Source of the DNA: Paralvinella palmiformis
Taxonomy: Eukaryota; Annelida; Polychaeta; Terebellida; Alvinellidae
Direction of reading: 5' to 3'
Length of the DNA stretch: 64,000 bases
NCBI GenBank assembly: GCA_025642065.1
Contig: JAODUP010000161.1
Location: 678,501 to 742,500 of the forward strand
Within the stretch, counting starts at the first letter, position 1, and each line of letters opens with the position of its first letter. Made by a program: the position numbers and the translations under genes. Below, piece after piece: positions 14,158-27,374 of this stretch. Below the pieces are notes generated by a model. The model was not told the DNA's origin. It searched no databases and saw nothing but the letters and a program-made list of their open reading frames with translations.

Positions 14158-14890
14158 CTGTAAATAATATGTCTGTAAAAACCCTGTAAGAGATTTAAAA
14201 GGTAATTATTATTTATTAGGTGTGTTTTTATAACGGATTTAAAATTTTCAAAAGTCGACGCATTTTTAATATCTTCTGGGGGCTGCAAAGATAAATCCAC
14301 ATTAATCATGCTCATCGTCATCGTTACAGTGTTTTGACCACTTTCATATCCTGACTGTAGTGATTCATTAAGGTTATTATTGATTAAATATTTGTTTAGC
14401 TGGAAAGTAACTGTTATTTCTATAATTTCAGATACAAATGTAAGATTTGAAACAGGTCTGTAATTGCTCAGAATATTACAGTCCATATTTTACAAGGCCA
14501 CTTTAATGGATCTTGGGAAACCACTGACAGAAAATAATTAATTAACTACAGAACATCCAAGCAATCTTTTACAAGCCATATAGGCATAGGGTCAACTGCA
14601 CAGAAAGCATTAGCTGGCCTTCTGTAAATATCTCGAATATATCTATCATGGAAAGGCAGGACTCTTCTAACAATGTTTTACCCTGTGGTAAGATGCTGGA
14701 AGGGAACTTATCATGCATATCCAATATATTTTGACAGAATAACTTATTAAAACAATAGGTTATATCTTTATTTGAGTTGAGATTTTTGGAAGGCCAGTCT
14801 GATTTGTATGTATTACTTTATTCACAGCATTGAAACAGTCTTTTGATCTCCCTTGGATAATTTGATCTTTCTATTATAATATTCTGATTT
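14158..14890 (-). mobile_element. LINE-A fragment (RT piece joined to C-terminal tail)
   Basis: On the minus strand a reading frame carries Asn-Tyr-Arg-Pro-Val-Ser-Asn-Leu, the conserved N-terminal RT motif of jockey/CR1-type LINEs. It then jumps to the C-terminal tail pattern Thr-Phe-Glu-Asn-Phe-Lys-Ser-Val-Ile-Lys-Thr and a 3' UTR shared with 24600, 53260 and 63500. The RT palm is deleted. Confidence 0.8.
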
Positions 14891-14893
14891 AGC

Positions 14894-14938
<45 letters not shown>

Positions 14939-14939
14939 T

Positions 14940-16730
14940 AAACCGATATTTCTATGCTTGAAGCCATAATAAATAAATTACAATAAAAGGGAGAATTTTC
15001 TATTATCGTGTTTACAAAAAAAAGGTTAAAGGGTTATTCTCTTTGTGGCCATACTAGATATTACGCACTCAATATTGTTGTTTTTCAATCCATTTTACGC
15101 AACTAAATGTCAGACATTTATTAGCTTTTTCAATATTTGTTTTAAAGATATCAGAATATAATTATTTTTATTTGTTAGATTCTGTTATTTTTAATAGGCC
15201 GTACCTGTAATGGGGGGGGGGGTAGTAAATATGACTCAATTGATAGAAGCATAAAATGTACGCTTAGTAAACAGATTCCTCATTCATACACCAATTAAAT
15301 CTAGTTTGAAAAACATTTCATACTCACAATGGATACGTGCATATTTCTTACTGTTACCTACCTATGTTAGTCCATACACAGAGACAACATGATGATTATC
15401 ATTTTACTTTCGATCTTTCAGATATCCCACCAGAGAGTCAACAATCCGTTCATAATAAATAACTATTAAGTGTTTTGATCTTTGAGGAGATACACGAGTT
15501 ACTTTATATAGGTCTTCAAATGATATGTAGATCCCAAGGTTACTTAGATAATGGTAGATAGGTACGGTTTTAGAGATGTTATTTTTGAGTTACTGACGTA
15601 AATATATATTTAGTTTCAATTACTTGTGTCGAGGTTAGACGTGATTCTTTATATCTCGTGTAAATGTGTACTAATGGATCCAGACAGGAAGCTTTTTGCC
15701 AACAAGTCAGACACTGCTTAGCCAGCCATTAGCTGACAATGTAAATGAAGATTTGTGAGTGAAACGTGTTGTTGGAGTATTTGAATATTATGATGAAGAA
15801 TGTTCCGAACTGATGAAGATTTGCAATACGTAATGGCAAGTATAAAACACATATTTTAGTACACTATTATATCACTAATATGATGACAATCATTATTCAA
15901 GGCCGCTCAGAATATTCATTTTGAGTAGCACCAAAATGTAAAAGACATCTTGAATTTAAAAAGAAGGAATACGTACATTTGGCTAGAGGAGAATAACAAA
16001 TTAGTGAATGCGTTATGTTGAGTTTCCAATATTATAATGGTATCAAAGATCGAGATATCATAACAGCTGGTAAAAGTGCAGATAGATTACATTTAGCTAA
16101 ATTTCTGGTGTAAAATGTAATAAAACTTTATATGTCCAAATAAAACATTTAAATTATAATACAGAGCGAGCAACCTGCAAAATAATACTTACCTGAAGTA
16201 ATGACGCAGCAGACGGTGATGTCCATATCGGTGGCTGACTACGAACACGTGTTATACACCTGATGGATGTCGCCTCGGTGTTATCGTTTTGGAGGAGATA
16301 TTATCATCGTGAGATGATACGATTTTAAACTATGGATAAATCTTAGAAACGAGATTAAACGGGGTTCGAATCTCACATGGTAGCTGTGTCTGTGGGATGT
16401 TCCATCAGATGATCGCACTTACTAAGCTTTTAGTAGAAAAACATGGATTTAATTAGAGCCAAGTGAAACTCAGATAAATATTAATTAAAAATAGAATTGT
16501 AATTGTAACATGATATATTTCTTATATTTAGCTAATCACTAGCTCTTAGTTGATATATTTAAGACGTTTGTATTAATTGATAAGTAATTAACGTGAAATC
16601 TGAACTTTTCTGCTGCTGGCTAATCATGTTCTCGGTGTTTATTTGTTGGCTCAGCCATAACTGATGAATTGGGTAGAATATGATAGAATACTGGGGTTGT
16701 TGAAACTATACTGTACATGTTTAAGACTTT

Positions 16731-16798
<68 letters not shown>

Positions 16799-17010
16799 TG
16801 AATAACCTGCGTTACCCCAGAAATGAAGTATTCAGTTGGTGACAACTTGGTTTAAATAAAAATACCCAAAACTCTTAATCATAATTGTACATAAATGTAA
16901 TCTTTAAAGCAAAACTTTATTTTCTTTTTAAATGAGTTGCACAGTTCAAAGAAACTTGACCAACAATTCTAAGCTGATGGCTTCATCATTTCACCAGCTG
17001 AACCATTCAT
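14940..17010 (+). repeat. R1 repeat, copy C
   Basis: The third direct copy. It has a G run (15214-15222) and lacks several segments that copies A and B keep, for example about 300 bases between 15910 and 15960. The right end shows AAAAATACCCAAAA, as in copy B. Confidence 0.78.
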
Positions 17011-17067
17011 ATGAAAACTGTTCAGGCTTCCAAGATGTTGGAATCCTACACAAAGATGACCATAAGA

Positions 17068-17145
17068 TGATGATGATTTATGTTTTATGGCCACTTTTGT
17101 GCACAAGGTAGGCTAAATGAGCCGACCATAAGAGAAAAGGGGCTG
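17068..17145 (-). mobile_element. SINE 3' fragment
   Basis: Only the tail half is recognisable: (ATC)n read on the minus strand, with the segment matching TGTTTTATGGCCACTTTTGTGC of the other family members split by small changes. The tRNA head is missing. Confidence 0.65.
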
Positions 17146-17154
17146 TTCAGATTG

Positions 17155-17440
17155 GAGTCTAGCTAACCTCAACTTCTAATTAGGAACTGAGAATGAATAA
17201 TTAATGATAGTGGCTATACCTGTTTATAATGCTGATTCCGGGGCAATTTTATTTAATGCTCATTCCAGGACACACTTATTAAATGCTGGTTCAGGGGCGC
17301 GAATTTCCATACAAGATTAATCTTATTTTGTATTTTGCCCTCCAGCTGCCTCAGATCACCTCAGACATGATATACAAAGTGCAACTCCTTGTACATTTCA
17401 GAGTGCTACATATTGATTTGCACAGATAACACATAGATAA
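17155..17440 (+). repeat. R3 segment, third copy, internally deleted
   Basis: It starts at ATTGGAGTCTAGCTA and keeps AATGCTGGTTCAGGGGCG and TATTTTGCCCTCCAGC, but lacks about 170 bases present in the 4632 copy and has a short local expansion near 17235-17275. Confidence 0.75.
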
Positions 17441-17445
17441 ACAGG

Positions 17446-18140
17446 CTTTGGACACAGCTCGTGCGGTTGGTGTGTTTTATATAACAACTTTAGTTACATA
17501 TAAAATTCACTTTGGTTGTATGTGGGAATAGAATTATCTTTCCTAGGTCCAGTTATGTCCAGTTTGTACTATGACATTCAAGATTAGCTCTAATCTGCTT
17601 GTCATAAATAACATTTAAGAACTACAATAGTTAGAAGAGCAGAAATTAGGTCAGGTTTGAAAATGATAACATAGTTCAAACAATAGGGAAGCTATGACGC
17701 GCTATTACGGTCTGTTTCAGCGCAGATGTCAGTCTTTTAATAGCAATTAAGCTAAACAGTTTTAATAGTAGTCGCTTCGTGACGCCTGCCCGTTCTAAAA
17801 ACTGATCTTTGAAGACAGTGACAATTGGGTTATATAGTTTATATAGTATTGCTTTGAAGAAGGATACAGCAATTGAAAAATAGCTATAAATAGGGCTGCT
17901 TAGATAATTAAGCTAAACATTCTCACTACTGCTGTGATCTGACTTGGGTGTTTTACACCCAAACTCCACGGCTGTAGGTGATTCGTATTTTGATTTTGCT
18001 TGGCGGCTTAGGGACTGGTGAGACATTACACATGTCTCAGCAAGAAAAGTCGCCACTCTGGATTCAGTCCTCTGAAGAAACGTCCAGAGTTTGAATTCAC
18101 GGTTCGAGATTCTCTGTGCCTGTGCCTTATTATACACAGC

Positions 18141-18145
<5 letters not shown>
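17446..18145 (-). repeat. R5 repeat, minus orientation, with conserved short frame
   Basis: Inverted copy of 45537-46202. The minus-strand frame 18120-17913 keeps about 70 codons that are nearly the same in both copies. It is next to (CA)8(TA)n. The function of the frame is unknown. Confidence 0.8.
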
Positions 18146-18193
<48 letters not shown>

Positions 18194-18194
18194 G

Positions 18195-18406
18195 CACTGG
18201 TCGACTACTCAATCCCCTATACACCCCTAAAACATTCGTCAAACTTTACATTGTTAGGTAACAGACCAGCCACCTTTTACAGGGCAAACAATTGTGTTTC
18301 TATTTATTTGTTAACCCAAATATTCGCTATGTTACTGTGTAATTTTCCCGTAAAACATATTTGAATCACAACGAGGACACCTTATAAAAGTTATAATAAT
18401 AATATG

Positions 18407-18449
<43 letters not shown>

Positions 18450-19050
18450 AAAGGGGATGAAAAAAAGCACAAAATTAATTAGCTATCTAGCTTTAGCTAA
18501 TTTAGACGTCACTTGTAAAATCGCTCAGTTAATTAACTATCTATCTTTAGCTAATATAGACAGAAGTTGTAAAAACCTCACAATAATAATGTTTTATTTA
18601 GGATATAAAAAAGACACATGTAAGTCCTTATTTACCTGTGTGAAGACATCTTGTTATTAATCATACCCTACATTATATAACGTTAATGATGAGGCCTAAT
18701 TACTGTGGAGGATATGACATCGTGGGGTCATGCTAAATTATCCTTGGAATGTTCGACAGGAACATAATTGTATATTAATTATGATTAATTACGCTGGTGC
18801 AATATATTGTGATTTCGTGTGATAAAATTATATATTTTTTACAGACAGACATTATTGCCCTATTCTACAGATTCTTGTAGGTCATTCTATTGGTAGTGTG
18901 ACGTAGCTATTTGATATATTATTGCTGTATAGTAAATTATACGATATTCTCTTACCTGATGAATGAATAACTTATAAGATGGAGATAGATAACATCAGTT
19001 CGAATTAACGGGCTTAGTAATTACTTACCTTATTTCCATACATAATGGAA
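18195..19050 (+). repeat. R4 segment, third copy, with an (AAT)/(ATT) insert
   Basis: It matches 8440-9060 with an extra 300-base AT-rich stretch around 18390-18700. A further piece of the same family lies at 19970-20190 (TCAGTGGATAAAAGTAGATT and CGATTCATCAGGG). Confidence 0.78.
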
Positions 19051-20660
19051 GAATGAAATAATTTTGTGGGTGTGGGTAGGTGGCATCCGGTCAATAGCCC
19101 TTCCCTTCCTATGTTTTTTTTACCCATAGGTCTTTTAACCCTTAGTTACTTATCCCCATTAGTGTGACTTTGGTGATTGTGATTGTAAATTAAACAAAAT
19201 AAAATCGCACATTTTAATCGCACATTTTATCGTTTCTAATCATTGCATAAACACTTTGCTGGATTAACTGTACCGGATTAAGAAAAGGAATTTATTTAAA
19301 CCTGATTGTGTGCCTTTATAGTTTCTGACAGTGCTCTGGTGCCACCGAGATGTGAGGAACACAAAGACATATCTATCTACATGTATATATTATCGCTTTG
19401 ATCATTAGCTTCTTTTAAATCTATAACCATTATTTCTTTTGGAGCTGTTCTCTTTATCCATTGGCTCTCACCAGCAATTATGATGATCCATTGATCAGAA
19501 AGATGAATAGGAACAGACCTGAGTTTAATAATACAAAGGAAGATTCTCAGTTCCAGTGAGTGTGTCCTTACGTTCAATGGATATATGTACAATGAAACGT
19601 TGGTTATATTGAATTGAATTATTGCATTGAAATTATCTTATAAAACAGATTTACCAATTTAGGAATGATCATTATTATTATTAATTAATCATGTATCTAT
19701 TTATTTATCTTTATCATTTTTTATGAAGCACAGCAAATGAAAACTATAATACAACAAAATATGTTTATTGTAGATTGATCGAAATATCAATTGTATATTG
19801 ATCAAAATATCAATTGTATAAATCAAACTTTTTTAAGTTATGTGGTAAAGACCAAAGGGCAGAAGACCAGGTGAACAATTAATGAAGAAGCCAAAGACCG
19901 AAGGGAGGAAAGACCTAGGGGCAAAAGATCTGGACCTGGGTAGAGACGGGTGATTGGGTTCATACATGTGTGTGTACACTTATGAATACTTTTATCAGTG
20001 GATAAAAGTAGATTATCACAGAAAACCAGAAGTCCAGATGACAATATATAAACGATTCATCAGGGTAAAGACCCCTGAGAAGTGATTTTTCATGCTAACA
20101 TATTTAATGTCTCACCGATCCCTAGATACCTGTATTTTAAAAACCTATACAAATCAAATAACTTATAGTACCTGAAAGTAAAATGTCAAGTTCAGTAAAC
20201 GGCTAATCTGTGAAATGGCTAATCAGCTTATTTTGTTCTAAATTTTCTTCTTCAAATAAGCAATTTACAAACTATAATCCTCTCTTTGTTGGTCCATCTT
20301 TAGACACACATGCACACACACACACACTCTCTCTCTCTATCTCTGTGTGTGTGTCTGTGTGTGCGTGTGCGTGTGCGTGTGTGTGTGTTTCCATCCAAGT
20401 ATGGCTTAATGCTCTCTCTCCCTCTCTCTCATAAAGGTGTAATATTGTTGTAGCTTATGGTGTTATAATAGTGGGTAAATCCTTTTATTTCACTGAGCAT
20501 TATACAAGATTGATTCAATCACACGGAATTATGGGTAATGAATAGAGAAATCAGCACTACATTGTTCTCTCTAGCTCTAGCTCTGTATATCCAACATAAT
20601 TAAGTAATTGGTAAGTGTGTCAGGGTACATGCTTCTCTCTGTAATACTACATATTTGTGT
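19051..20660. other. No gene; R4 piece and short repeats
   Basis: An R4-related piece lies at 19970-20190. A 26-base tandem pair with ATATCAATTGTATA sits at 19775-19815. (CA)n, (TC)n and (TG)n runs occur at 20304-20430. Nothing else identified. Confidence 0.6.
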
Positions 20661-20664
20661 GTTT

Positions 20665-20666
<2 letters not shown>

Positions 20667-20724
<58 letters not shown>
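20667..20724. repeat. (TA)n array left of the pogo-like element
   Basis: Pure (AT)n of 58 bp ending exactly at the transposon border; it continues at 21431-21482 on the other side. Confidence 0.95.
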
Positions 20725-20727
<3 letters not shown>

Positions 20728-21425
20728 TCAGAATCCATTAATCCGGACATCGTTTATCCGACAAATCCACTGTCCGACACATTATTGCCTGTGACGGATT
20801 TAGCTCCATTATAAATGACTCTTTAGTCCGACAAAATCCTGTTCGGTGTTCCGACTCCGACACTTCATTTCGCGAACAGAATGTGACTTTTCGATATAAA
20901 ATGACTTCGATAATCCGACAACACGAAAATATTTCCAAATAATTCCGATAGTTCAGTCATGCAAAGCACACCAACATGTTGCCAGTAATGGTTCATTAAC
21001 CTGCGCACCTGTGATAATTGCTATATCGCAACCAGTTATAATCGTCCTTGACCATACACACCGACACACGATGCCTCCATTGCCTGTGGCTATCTAATAG
21101 CCAATCATAATTATTCATGGCTAATTACAAACACAAATGTGTGATGTTTCCAATAAGCAAACGATGAGTTAATCTGATGGACTAAGTGACACGAGTATTT
21201 CTTTATAGTGTCTGTAATTAACAAACATCAAAATGATCAATGGTTCCCATTTCATTTCGTATCTTGCACACGGTTATTCAATATTAGTTTAAATACGTAG
21301 GTATATCTTTATGATTAAAAATTTGTGACAGAGAGAGGTATGTTACGAACTCAATATTCCGACATTCTCGTTTATTCGACATATTATCATGTGATAAACC
21401 TTGTCGGATTAACGGATTCTAACTG
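20725..21425. mobile_element. Pogo/Tigger-like non-autonomous transposon inside a TA microsatellite
   Basis: The ends are CAGTCAGAATCCATTAATCC and, read inward on the minus strand, CAGTTAGAATCCGTTAATCC, each bordered by TA (20723-20724 and 21426-21427). TA duplication and CAGT ends fit the Tc1/mariner superfamily, pogo group. Internal TCCGACA motifs recur near both ends. The 701 bp hold no transposase. Both flanks are (TA)n. Confidence 0.82.
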
Positions 21426-21427
21426 TA

Positions 21428-21484
<57 letters not shown>

Positions 21485-22676
21485 TAAAAGGATAGCTTGT
21501 GATGAGCTTGTTCGTTCGTACGTGCTCATTTGCACACGTTAAACATTCACGTACCTCAATGAAATAAGAATACATTTCATAACCAGATTTCCTTAACTCG
21601 GTTGATATTGACACGTGACTATACCATCAAATCTGACTTAAACTTTACTCAGACGTCCGGATTAAGCTAAATAAAGCTACATAATCGAAAATAGCTTGAT
21701 AATTGCAGACATTAGACCAATATTCACTTGTTGACCTTATAAAAAGTGCTGGGTATTTGTAGAAATACTATCATATGGCCGCCATATTGTAGACTTGCGT
21801 GCCATGTGAAATGATGTCCACAAAAATCTTCAATGCTCTTTGTCTCTGGATGGCTTTAACATTTTTTGTTATGGAGAATCAGAAGAGACACCTCAAATGA
21901 AGCGATTCGCCTCAAAGTAGACTACAGTCCCGAACGGGAAGCAACTACAGGCGGCCTATTTTCCAGACAAAAGTAGCAGCTGGACTCCGTTTCCGGGACG
22001 AATAAAGCATTCGCGATCTAAGTGTCCATGAGTTGTTGTGGAGTGTAGCAAATGCGTCACATGACTGACACGTGAGGGACTTCTGGTTTGTAATTGGAGG
22101 ACAGTAAACTCTGAGATTTAGAAAGTGCAGCCAAATCGGAGCGGCCGTTGTAGATAGAGACATAACGGAAATTCTTCGTCATTTACATGAAATATTTATT
22201 GTAAAGATTTAGCTTCTGGCCGTAGCGTGAAATAATTCGCTTGGGGGCGCGTGTAGCACCAACCGATTATGTGTGTGATATCAAGACGAGGCATATATCA
22301 TAACGAGTAGGAACATATGTACTCACAAAATATTTGTAAGTATCTCTAAATCTCATTATCTCTCTATCTCCCTATCTCCCTCTCTCTCACCCCCCCCCCT
22401 CTCTCTCTCTCTTGCACATCCAAACAAAAACTAAAAACCACATAGTATTTCCAGGACTAAGGTATTTCTTGTATCCTGTTACACACAAGTTACATTAGTT
22501 ATGTTATTGTTTGATCTTTTAGCCAAAAGCTGTCCAAACATATCGACTATGGATTCATCAGGATACATCCAGCTTAGCTGTAGTCCAGATTACTGAGTCT
22601 GACACTATTATAACAGAATTTATCTTTGTAGTGAGGGAGACCTCATGGTTTCTTTTGTTTTCATCAGATCGTTACA

Positions 22677-22747
22677 GTGTGTGTGTGTGTGTGTGTGTAT
22701 GTATGTGTGTGTGCGCGCGCGCGTGTGTGTGTGTGTGTGCGTGCGTG
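22677..22747. repeat. (TG)n with a CG core
   Basis: (TG)n interrupted by GCGCGCGCGC, a sequence of strong Z-DNA type. The mirror case is at 23370-23395 (CGCGCGCGCGCACGCACGCA). Confidence 0.92.
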
Positions 22748-23531
22748 GAATTGGTAAATATTACTATTAATATTCACGCATGCGCCATGCGGAATATGTC
22801 CATAATAAAGCTTCTATGTAATGAAATAGTGACATAATAAAAAACACCATTTATGACGAATATCAGTTACGTAATTGGAATATAATTAAAATGAATCCAA
22901 TGTATCTTGTCCCGTAACTCAATTTACAATTTTATTTCTCCTGTATTCATAGTTGTTCAGTATACCTTACTGACTCGGTATAAACACACTAAATATCGAA
23001 AAAGAAAAACACAGATTCCTTATACGAACCTTTATTGTAATTATAAGTTACTACACGATTAAAATCCCTCACCAAATACATTACTATGTTCTCCTTGTTG
23101 TATATATGTAATACATTAATTGAAGAATGACTGTTGTCATTCTTAAAGAGTGAAATAAGTTTTTTTTAAACACATCTTCCATTCCGTGATATGTCATGTC
23201 TGCATGTCTTAATCACCTGCTTATCTATTTAAGGTAAACTAGTAGTTAAGTCCTCGTATTTGGCAGGTAAAGTTGATGATGTTGCAGGTGTTGGATTTGG
23301 ATTAACGTATCGTGATCGATACAAGTCTCCTCACCAGCCACATGTGGCGCGCCATCTCCAAGCGTTCCCCCCCGCGCGCGCGCACGCACGCACCAGCACG
23401 TAAAATGGCCAAACGAAACTATAATTGCCGAGAACATGACACAAGACTGAAACGGGATAAGGCCGACATACTGCAATAGTCATGATGTCAGCGTCACGTG
23501 ACTTTATGCCACACGGCGAACTAAATTAATG

Positions 23532-23545
23532 CCAACAGATGGCGC
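23532..23545 (+). promoter_or_regulatory. CTCF-like motif, plus orientation
   Basis: CCAACAGATGGCGC matches 13 of 14 positions of the animal core CCASYAGRKGGCRS. A second match in the opposite orientation is at 32190-32203. Motif only; binding not shown. Confidence 0.35.
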
Positions 23546-23946
23546 CGCAATCAGCCTCAGGAAGACTGAGGGGTAATTTGATTTTTTACCAACATTGTCA
23601 TAGAATAATGGACTAGATCGGTTGGAAGGGGTCATATTAGCGAGAAATGGTGACTGATTGAAGAATAAGCTGAATTATGGGGGAGCTATTTGGTAATTAA
23701 GAGCGCAAAACCCCAGAATACATTTCGGACTCGGTACACAACGTACCTGATCAGTCCGCAAACTTAAAATTCTTAAAATTATCAGTTTGGCTAGTTTTGG
23801 TATAATATATAATTTATTAGTCATCGTAATTTTCTTGTTCTTCTTTTCCATCATCATCAATGCCGTTTATAATAAACAACAATTATAATTTCCGACATAT
23901 TTTAAATACAGCGAGCTGAATTTATTATTTAATCATCGTCATTACT

Positions 23947-23977
<31 letters not shown>

Positions 23978-24439
23978 ATAATCATCATCACCAGTAGTAG
24001 TACTATTATCATACGGTGTGCCCCTAAGCCTCTCCAACACACACATTAACCATCATCGAGTCCATTACTGTTAGCTGTCAGTGAGGAGTTCACAGGATGA
24101 TTGAGGAGTATCAATTATTAAAGTCGTGATAAGAGATAGCAGACAGGTGATATAACGAGGTAAAACATTACAGCTTACTAGATGTTTCATCAGGCGACCG
24201 TCGTCCTAGAATTAAACATCTCTGATGGGAATCATCCGTGGAAACCGCCTCTTTTGCCTTCTGGCAGCTCCACTTTAGCAGTTTCGATAAATAAAATAAA
24301 TGAGGTTTTCATTGAAAGAAGATGCTACTGTTAGTATCTATGTATGGTTTTTAATATTGATTTCAATCGTACAGATTATTTGTAACTGATACAAATAACA
24401 CAGGGTTGGAGACATGGACAGAAAGACGAACGAAGAAAG

Positions 24440-24501
<62 letters not shown>
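24440..24501. repeat. (AT)n array
   Basis: 62 bp of pure (AT)n, about 40 bases left of the LINE-A 3' end. Confidence 0.95.
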
Positions 24502-24505
<4 letters not shown>

Positions 24506-24534
24506 GACGCATATTAAATCAAAGCTAATATTTA

Positions 24535-24900
24535 TTATTATTATTATTATTTTTATTATTATTTAATAAATCACCTTTACTAGCAGCAGCCATTCAAAGG
24601 CGCTATCCAAATAATATGTAATTTAATAATACCCCAAATAATATGTCTGTAAAAACCCTGTAAGTGATTTATAAGATAATTAGTATTTATCTGTGAAAGA
24701 GACCACGAACAGGTGTGTTTTTAAAAGAGATTTAAAATGTTCAAGAGAAGACCCATTTCTAATATTTGACGTCAACCTATTCCACAAAGTGGGGACTATA
24801 ACAGTAAACGTACAATCACCATATCACTTGAGCCGAGACTAACAGGTAGCCAGTGTGTGTGTTTTTTTTAAATTGGGGTGATTTGATCATATTTTCTAGT
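24535..24900 (-). mobile_element. LINE-A 3' tail fragment
   Basis: It matches the 53210-53710 copy segment by segment (CCAAATAATATGTCTGTAAA, then CTATTCCACAAAGT, then GGTAGCCA-GTG), with an internal deletion near 24840. The 3' end abuts an (AAT)n run, as in other copies. Confidence 0.8.
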
Positions 24901-24901
24901 G

Positions 24902-24938
<37 letters not shown>

Positions 24939-26158
24939 GCTATTACTATTATTAATTAGTAGTATTATTAATTATTATTATTGCATAGATAATTCATATA
25001 TCATTCATATCTGCAAACATATTCTGCAAATAAATGAATACATACCTACACATAAACACACACACAGAGCGAGAGAGAGGGGGAGAGAGTGACATACACA
25101 CACATACACACACACACACATACACACATACACACATTTTAGATAGCTACATAGACACACAAACACCCGCGCGCACATACATGCAAGCACACACAGAGGG
25201 GGATATGAGATATCACTGACTGACTGACTAACTGACTCACTCAGCCGCTCACTCACTCACTCACTCACTCACTGTCACACACAAAGTACACAAACAAACA
25301 GACAGACAGACGATTAGACAAATTCACAGAGATAATCATAAATATAAGTATAAAAGAGTGAACGTACAAGTCCAGCCATCACTCTATTATCCAGTTGTTT
25401 CTTATACCAATGTCTGACCTTTGTTGATTAATTCGCCAAATAGGCCGTCACTTCCAGGGCAATATAGGCCACATCTAGCCGATGACGTCACCAGACCACG
25501 TGCCCTCAGTTTTTCGACCATCTTGGGAGTTCAGACGTCAGAAGTAATTTCCAAGCCACTTAGTGGGAGAATTTTTACGAAAGCAACACGCATTCTTCCA
25601 TATAAATATATAATGACAATGTCACTGAGACATGTCGTTTGTGGGGCCACTGGAGTTAGGCATACGACACCTGGGTTCACACTGGGTACGTGTGTATATC
25701 TGCGTGTATGTGTGTGTCTATGTATCTGTGTGTGGGGGGTGCCTGCCTGCGAGCGTGCGTGCGTGCGCGCGCGCGTACGCGCCTATGTGTCACAAACTGG
25801 GGAATACAACCGAAGTACTCGTCACCCAGTCGGTAATAGCTGCCTTTGACACCATACAGCAGACAGGATGCATTCTTTCCGTTTGGAAATGAAACTTTCG
25901 ATGTAGCGTGCGTGGGTAAGGTTCGGATATAACAAATATTGTAGCTATTCCAGTTTTGAATTTTCCACATCATTCTCTTGCCATTTCGTTGCCTTTTAAA
26001 TGAAATAGTGTGTTAAATTATTAATTATTTTTAATTTTAGAGTCCATATCCATCAGTAATAGTTCGATGACTTCCGAGTTTTGGGTTGCAGTTAATTAGC
26101 GTTTTCGTTCCTTTTAATTTTTTTTCGACTGTGATTTCATATATATTTTGTATACAAA

Positions 26159-26193
<35 letters not shown>

Positions 26194-27107
26194 GGAGTAA
26201 TAGTAGTAGTAGGGGTTATAGTAATAATAATAAAGGACGTCTCCGTGGTCTAGTTGGTAGCACGTTGGACCACAGATCACTACCATCTGAGTTCGAACCT
26301 CGGTGCGGGCATATCTGAAGGGTGTTTCATCTTTGACTTCGCTTCATTAACTTTGGAGGTCGGTCGGCCCATTTCTAACGAACGATGTTAAAATTATGTA
26401 TTAAAGTCTAAAAAGGTAGAATTTTAAAGCCCCTTTAAATGAGATCAATAAAAATAAATAAATCGAACGTATTTATTCGGGGTGTATCCCTAATCCATAT
26501 CTTTAATATACAGTGGCACTAGATCGTGTAAATCCCAGTACGAGTGTACATCATAATCCTATATTCAACACAGAGGTTATAGCGCCACCCTCAACTCTGA
26601 TAATTGCCCAGCAAGTATCCTGTTTCCATGTATCCTAACCCATCAGCCTAATCCATTACCCTAATTCATCAGCCTAATCCATCAGTTGGCGAACGATCAA
26701 TGGATTCGAATCGGAGGGTTTATCTTGCTATGCCATTACTCTACCGCCTACACTACTGTGTTTCAATGGTTCTGGCTTGGCTTGGCTAGATCAGGTTTGT
26801 CCATTAGAATGGTAATTTCTAAAAAAAGACGAATAAGTTATGCGTATTTGGCGTCGATTGTCGCTGAAATTCGACGCTTGACCTCTGAACCGCGTCAAAT
26901 CCCGAAACGGAATTAATCAGTTCTAGCCATCCGGAGATAAACACGTCATCAGGATATTTATTATCTCTCGTTTCTACTGTACTCAGATAGGTATCTCATC
27001 TTACCGTTGTATCTAATATCCCATGAGTAGAGACGAATGTAGGGTAAGATTTAGTTGACCGGGTTTGTAAATGGCTCATAGCAGTGAAGATTCCTTATTA
27101 AATCAAC

Positions 27108-27152
<45 letters not shown>

Positions 27153-27374
27153 TGCATATTTGAGATAAAAATAAGAATATTAAATAATTTAGCCAACCTT
27201 CTGTTTGACATAAAATAGAACATGTATTATGTTTATTATTGCTATTATTACTATAACTTCTATTATTATTATTTATATTTATATTCGATCGATCAATGGA
27301 ATGAATGAATGATTGATTGATTAATTGATTTTTAACAACAAATTTATTATTAATCCACCTTATTGTGTAGATAG
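24901..27374. other. No gene; microsatellites and one SINE
   Basis: (ATT)n, (CA)n, (GA)n, CTGA/CTCA and TG/CG repeats to 25790, then unique sequence, the SINE at 26237-26400, and a short CATCAGCCTAATCCAT repeat at 26641-26685. 25480-25570 is locally GC-rich with no frame of note. Confidence 0.55.
26237..26400 (+). mobile_element. tRNA-derived SINE, same family as 55922-56088
   Basis: The tRNA-like head has box A (GTGGTCTAGTTGG) and box B (GAGTTCGAACC), followed by the shared body (GGGCATATCTGAAGGGTGTT, then TTTGACTTCGCTTCATTAAC). It looks little diverged in the head. The far end lacks a clear (ATC)n tail and merges into AT-rich sequence; an (AAT)n run lies just upstream. Confidence 0.85.

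Larger units (their letters stand above)
21483..24430. other. No gene recognised; CpG-rich islets
   Basis: Includes (CT)n at 22340-22410, TG/CG repeats, a CTCF-like motif at 23532 and an (ATC)n run at 23947-23978. 21900-22260 is richer in GC with a 72-codon minus frame that I do not recognise. Confidence 0.55.

Noticed and set aside
21945..22163. 72-codon minus frame in a GC-richer patch
   Set aside because: No recognised motif, no splice support, and similar length expected by chance in GC-richer DNA.
26641..26685. Telomere-like CTAACCC-type repeat
   Set aside because: The unit is CATCAGCCTAATCCAT, not a TTAGGG-type repeat; only two to three copies.
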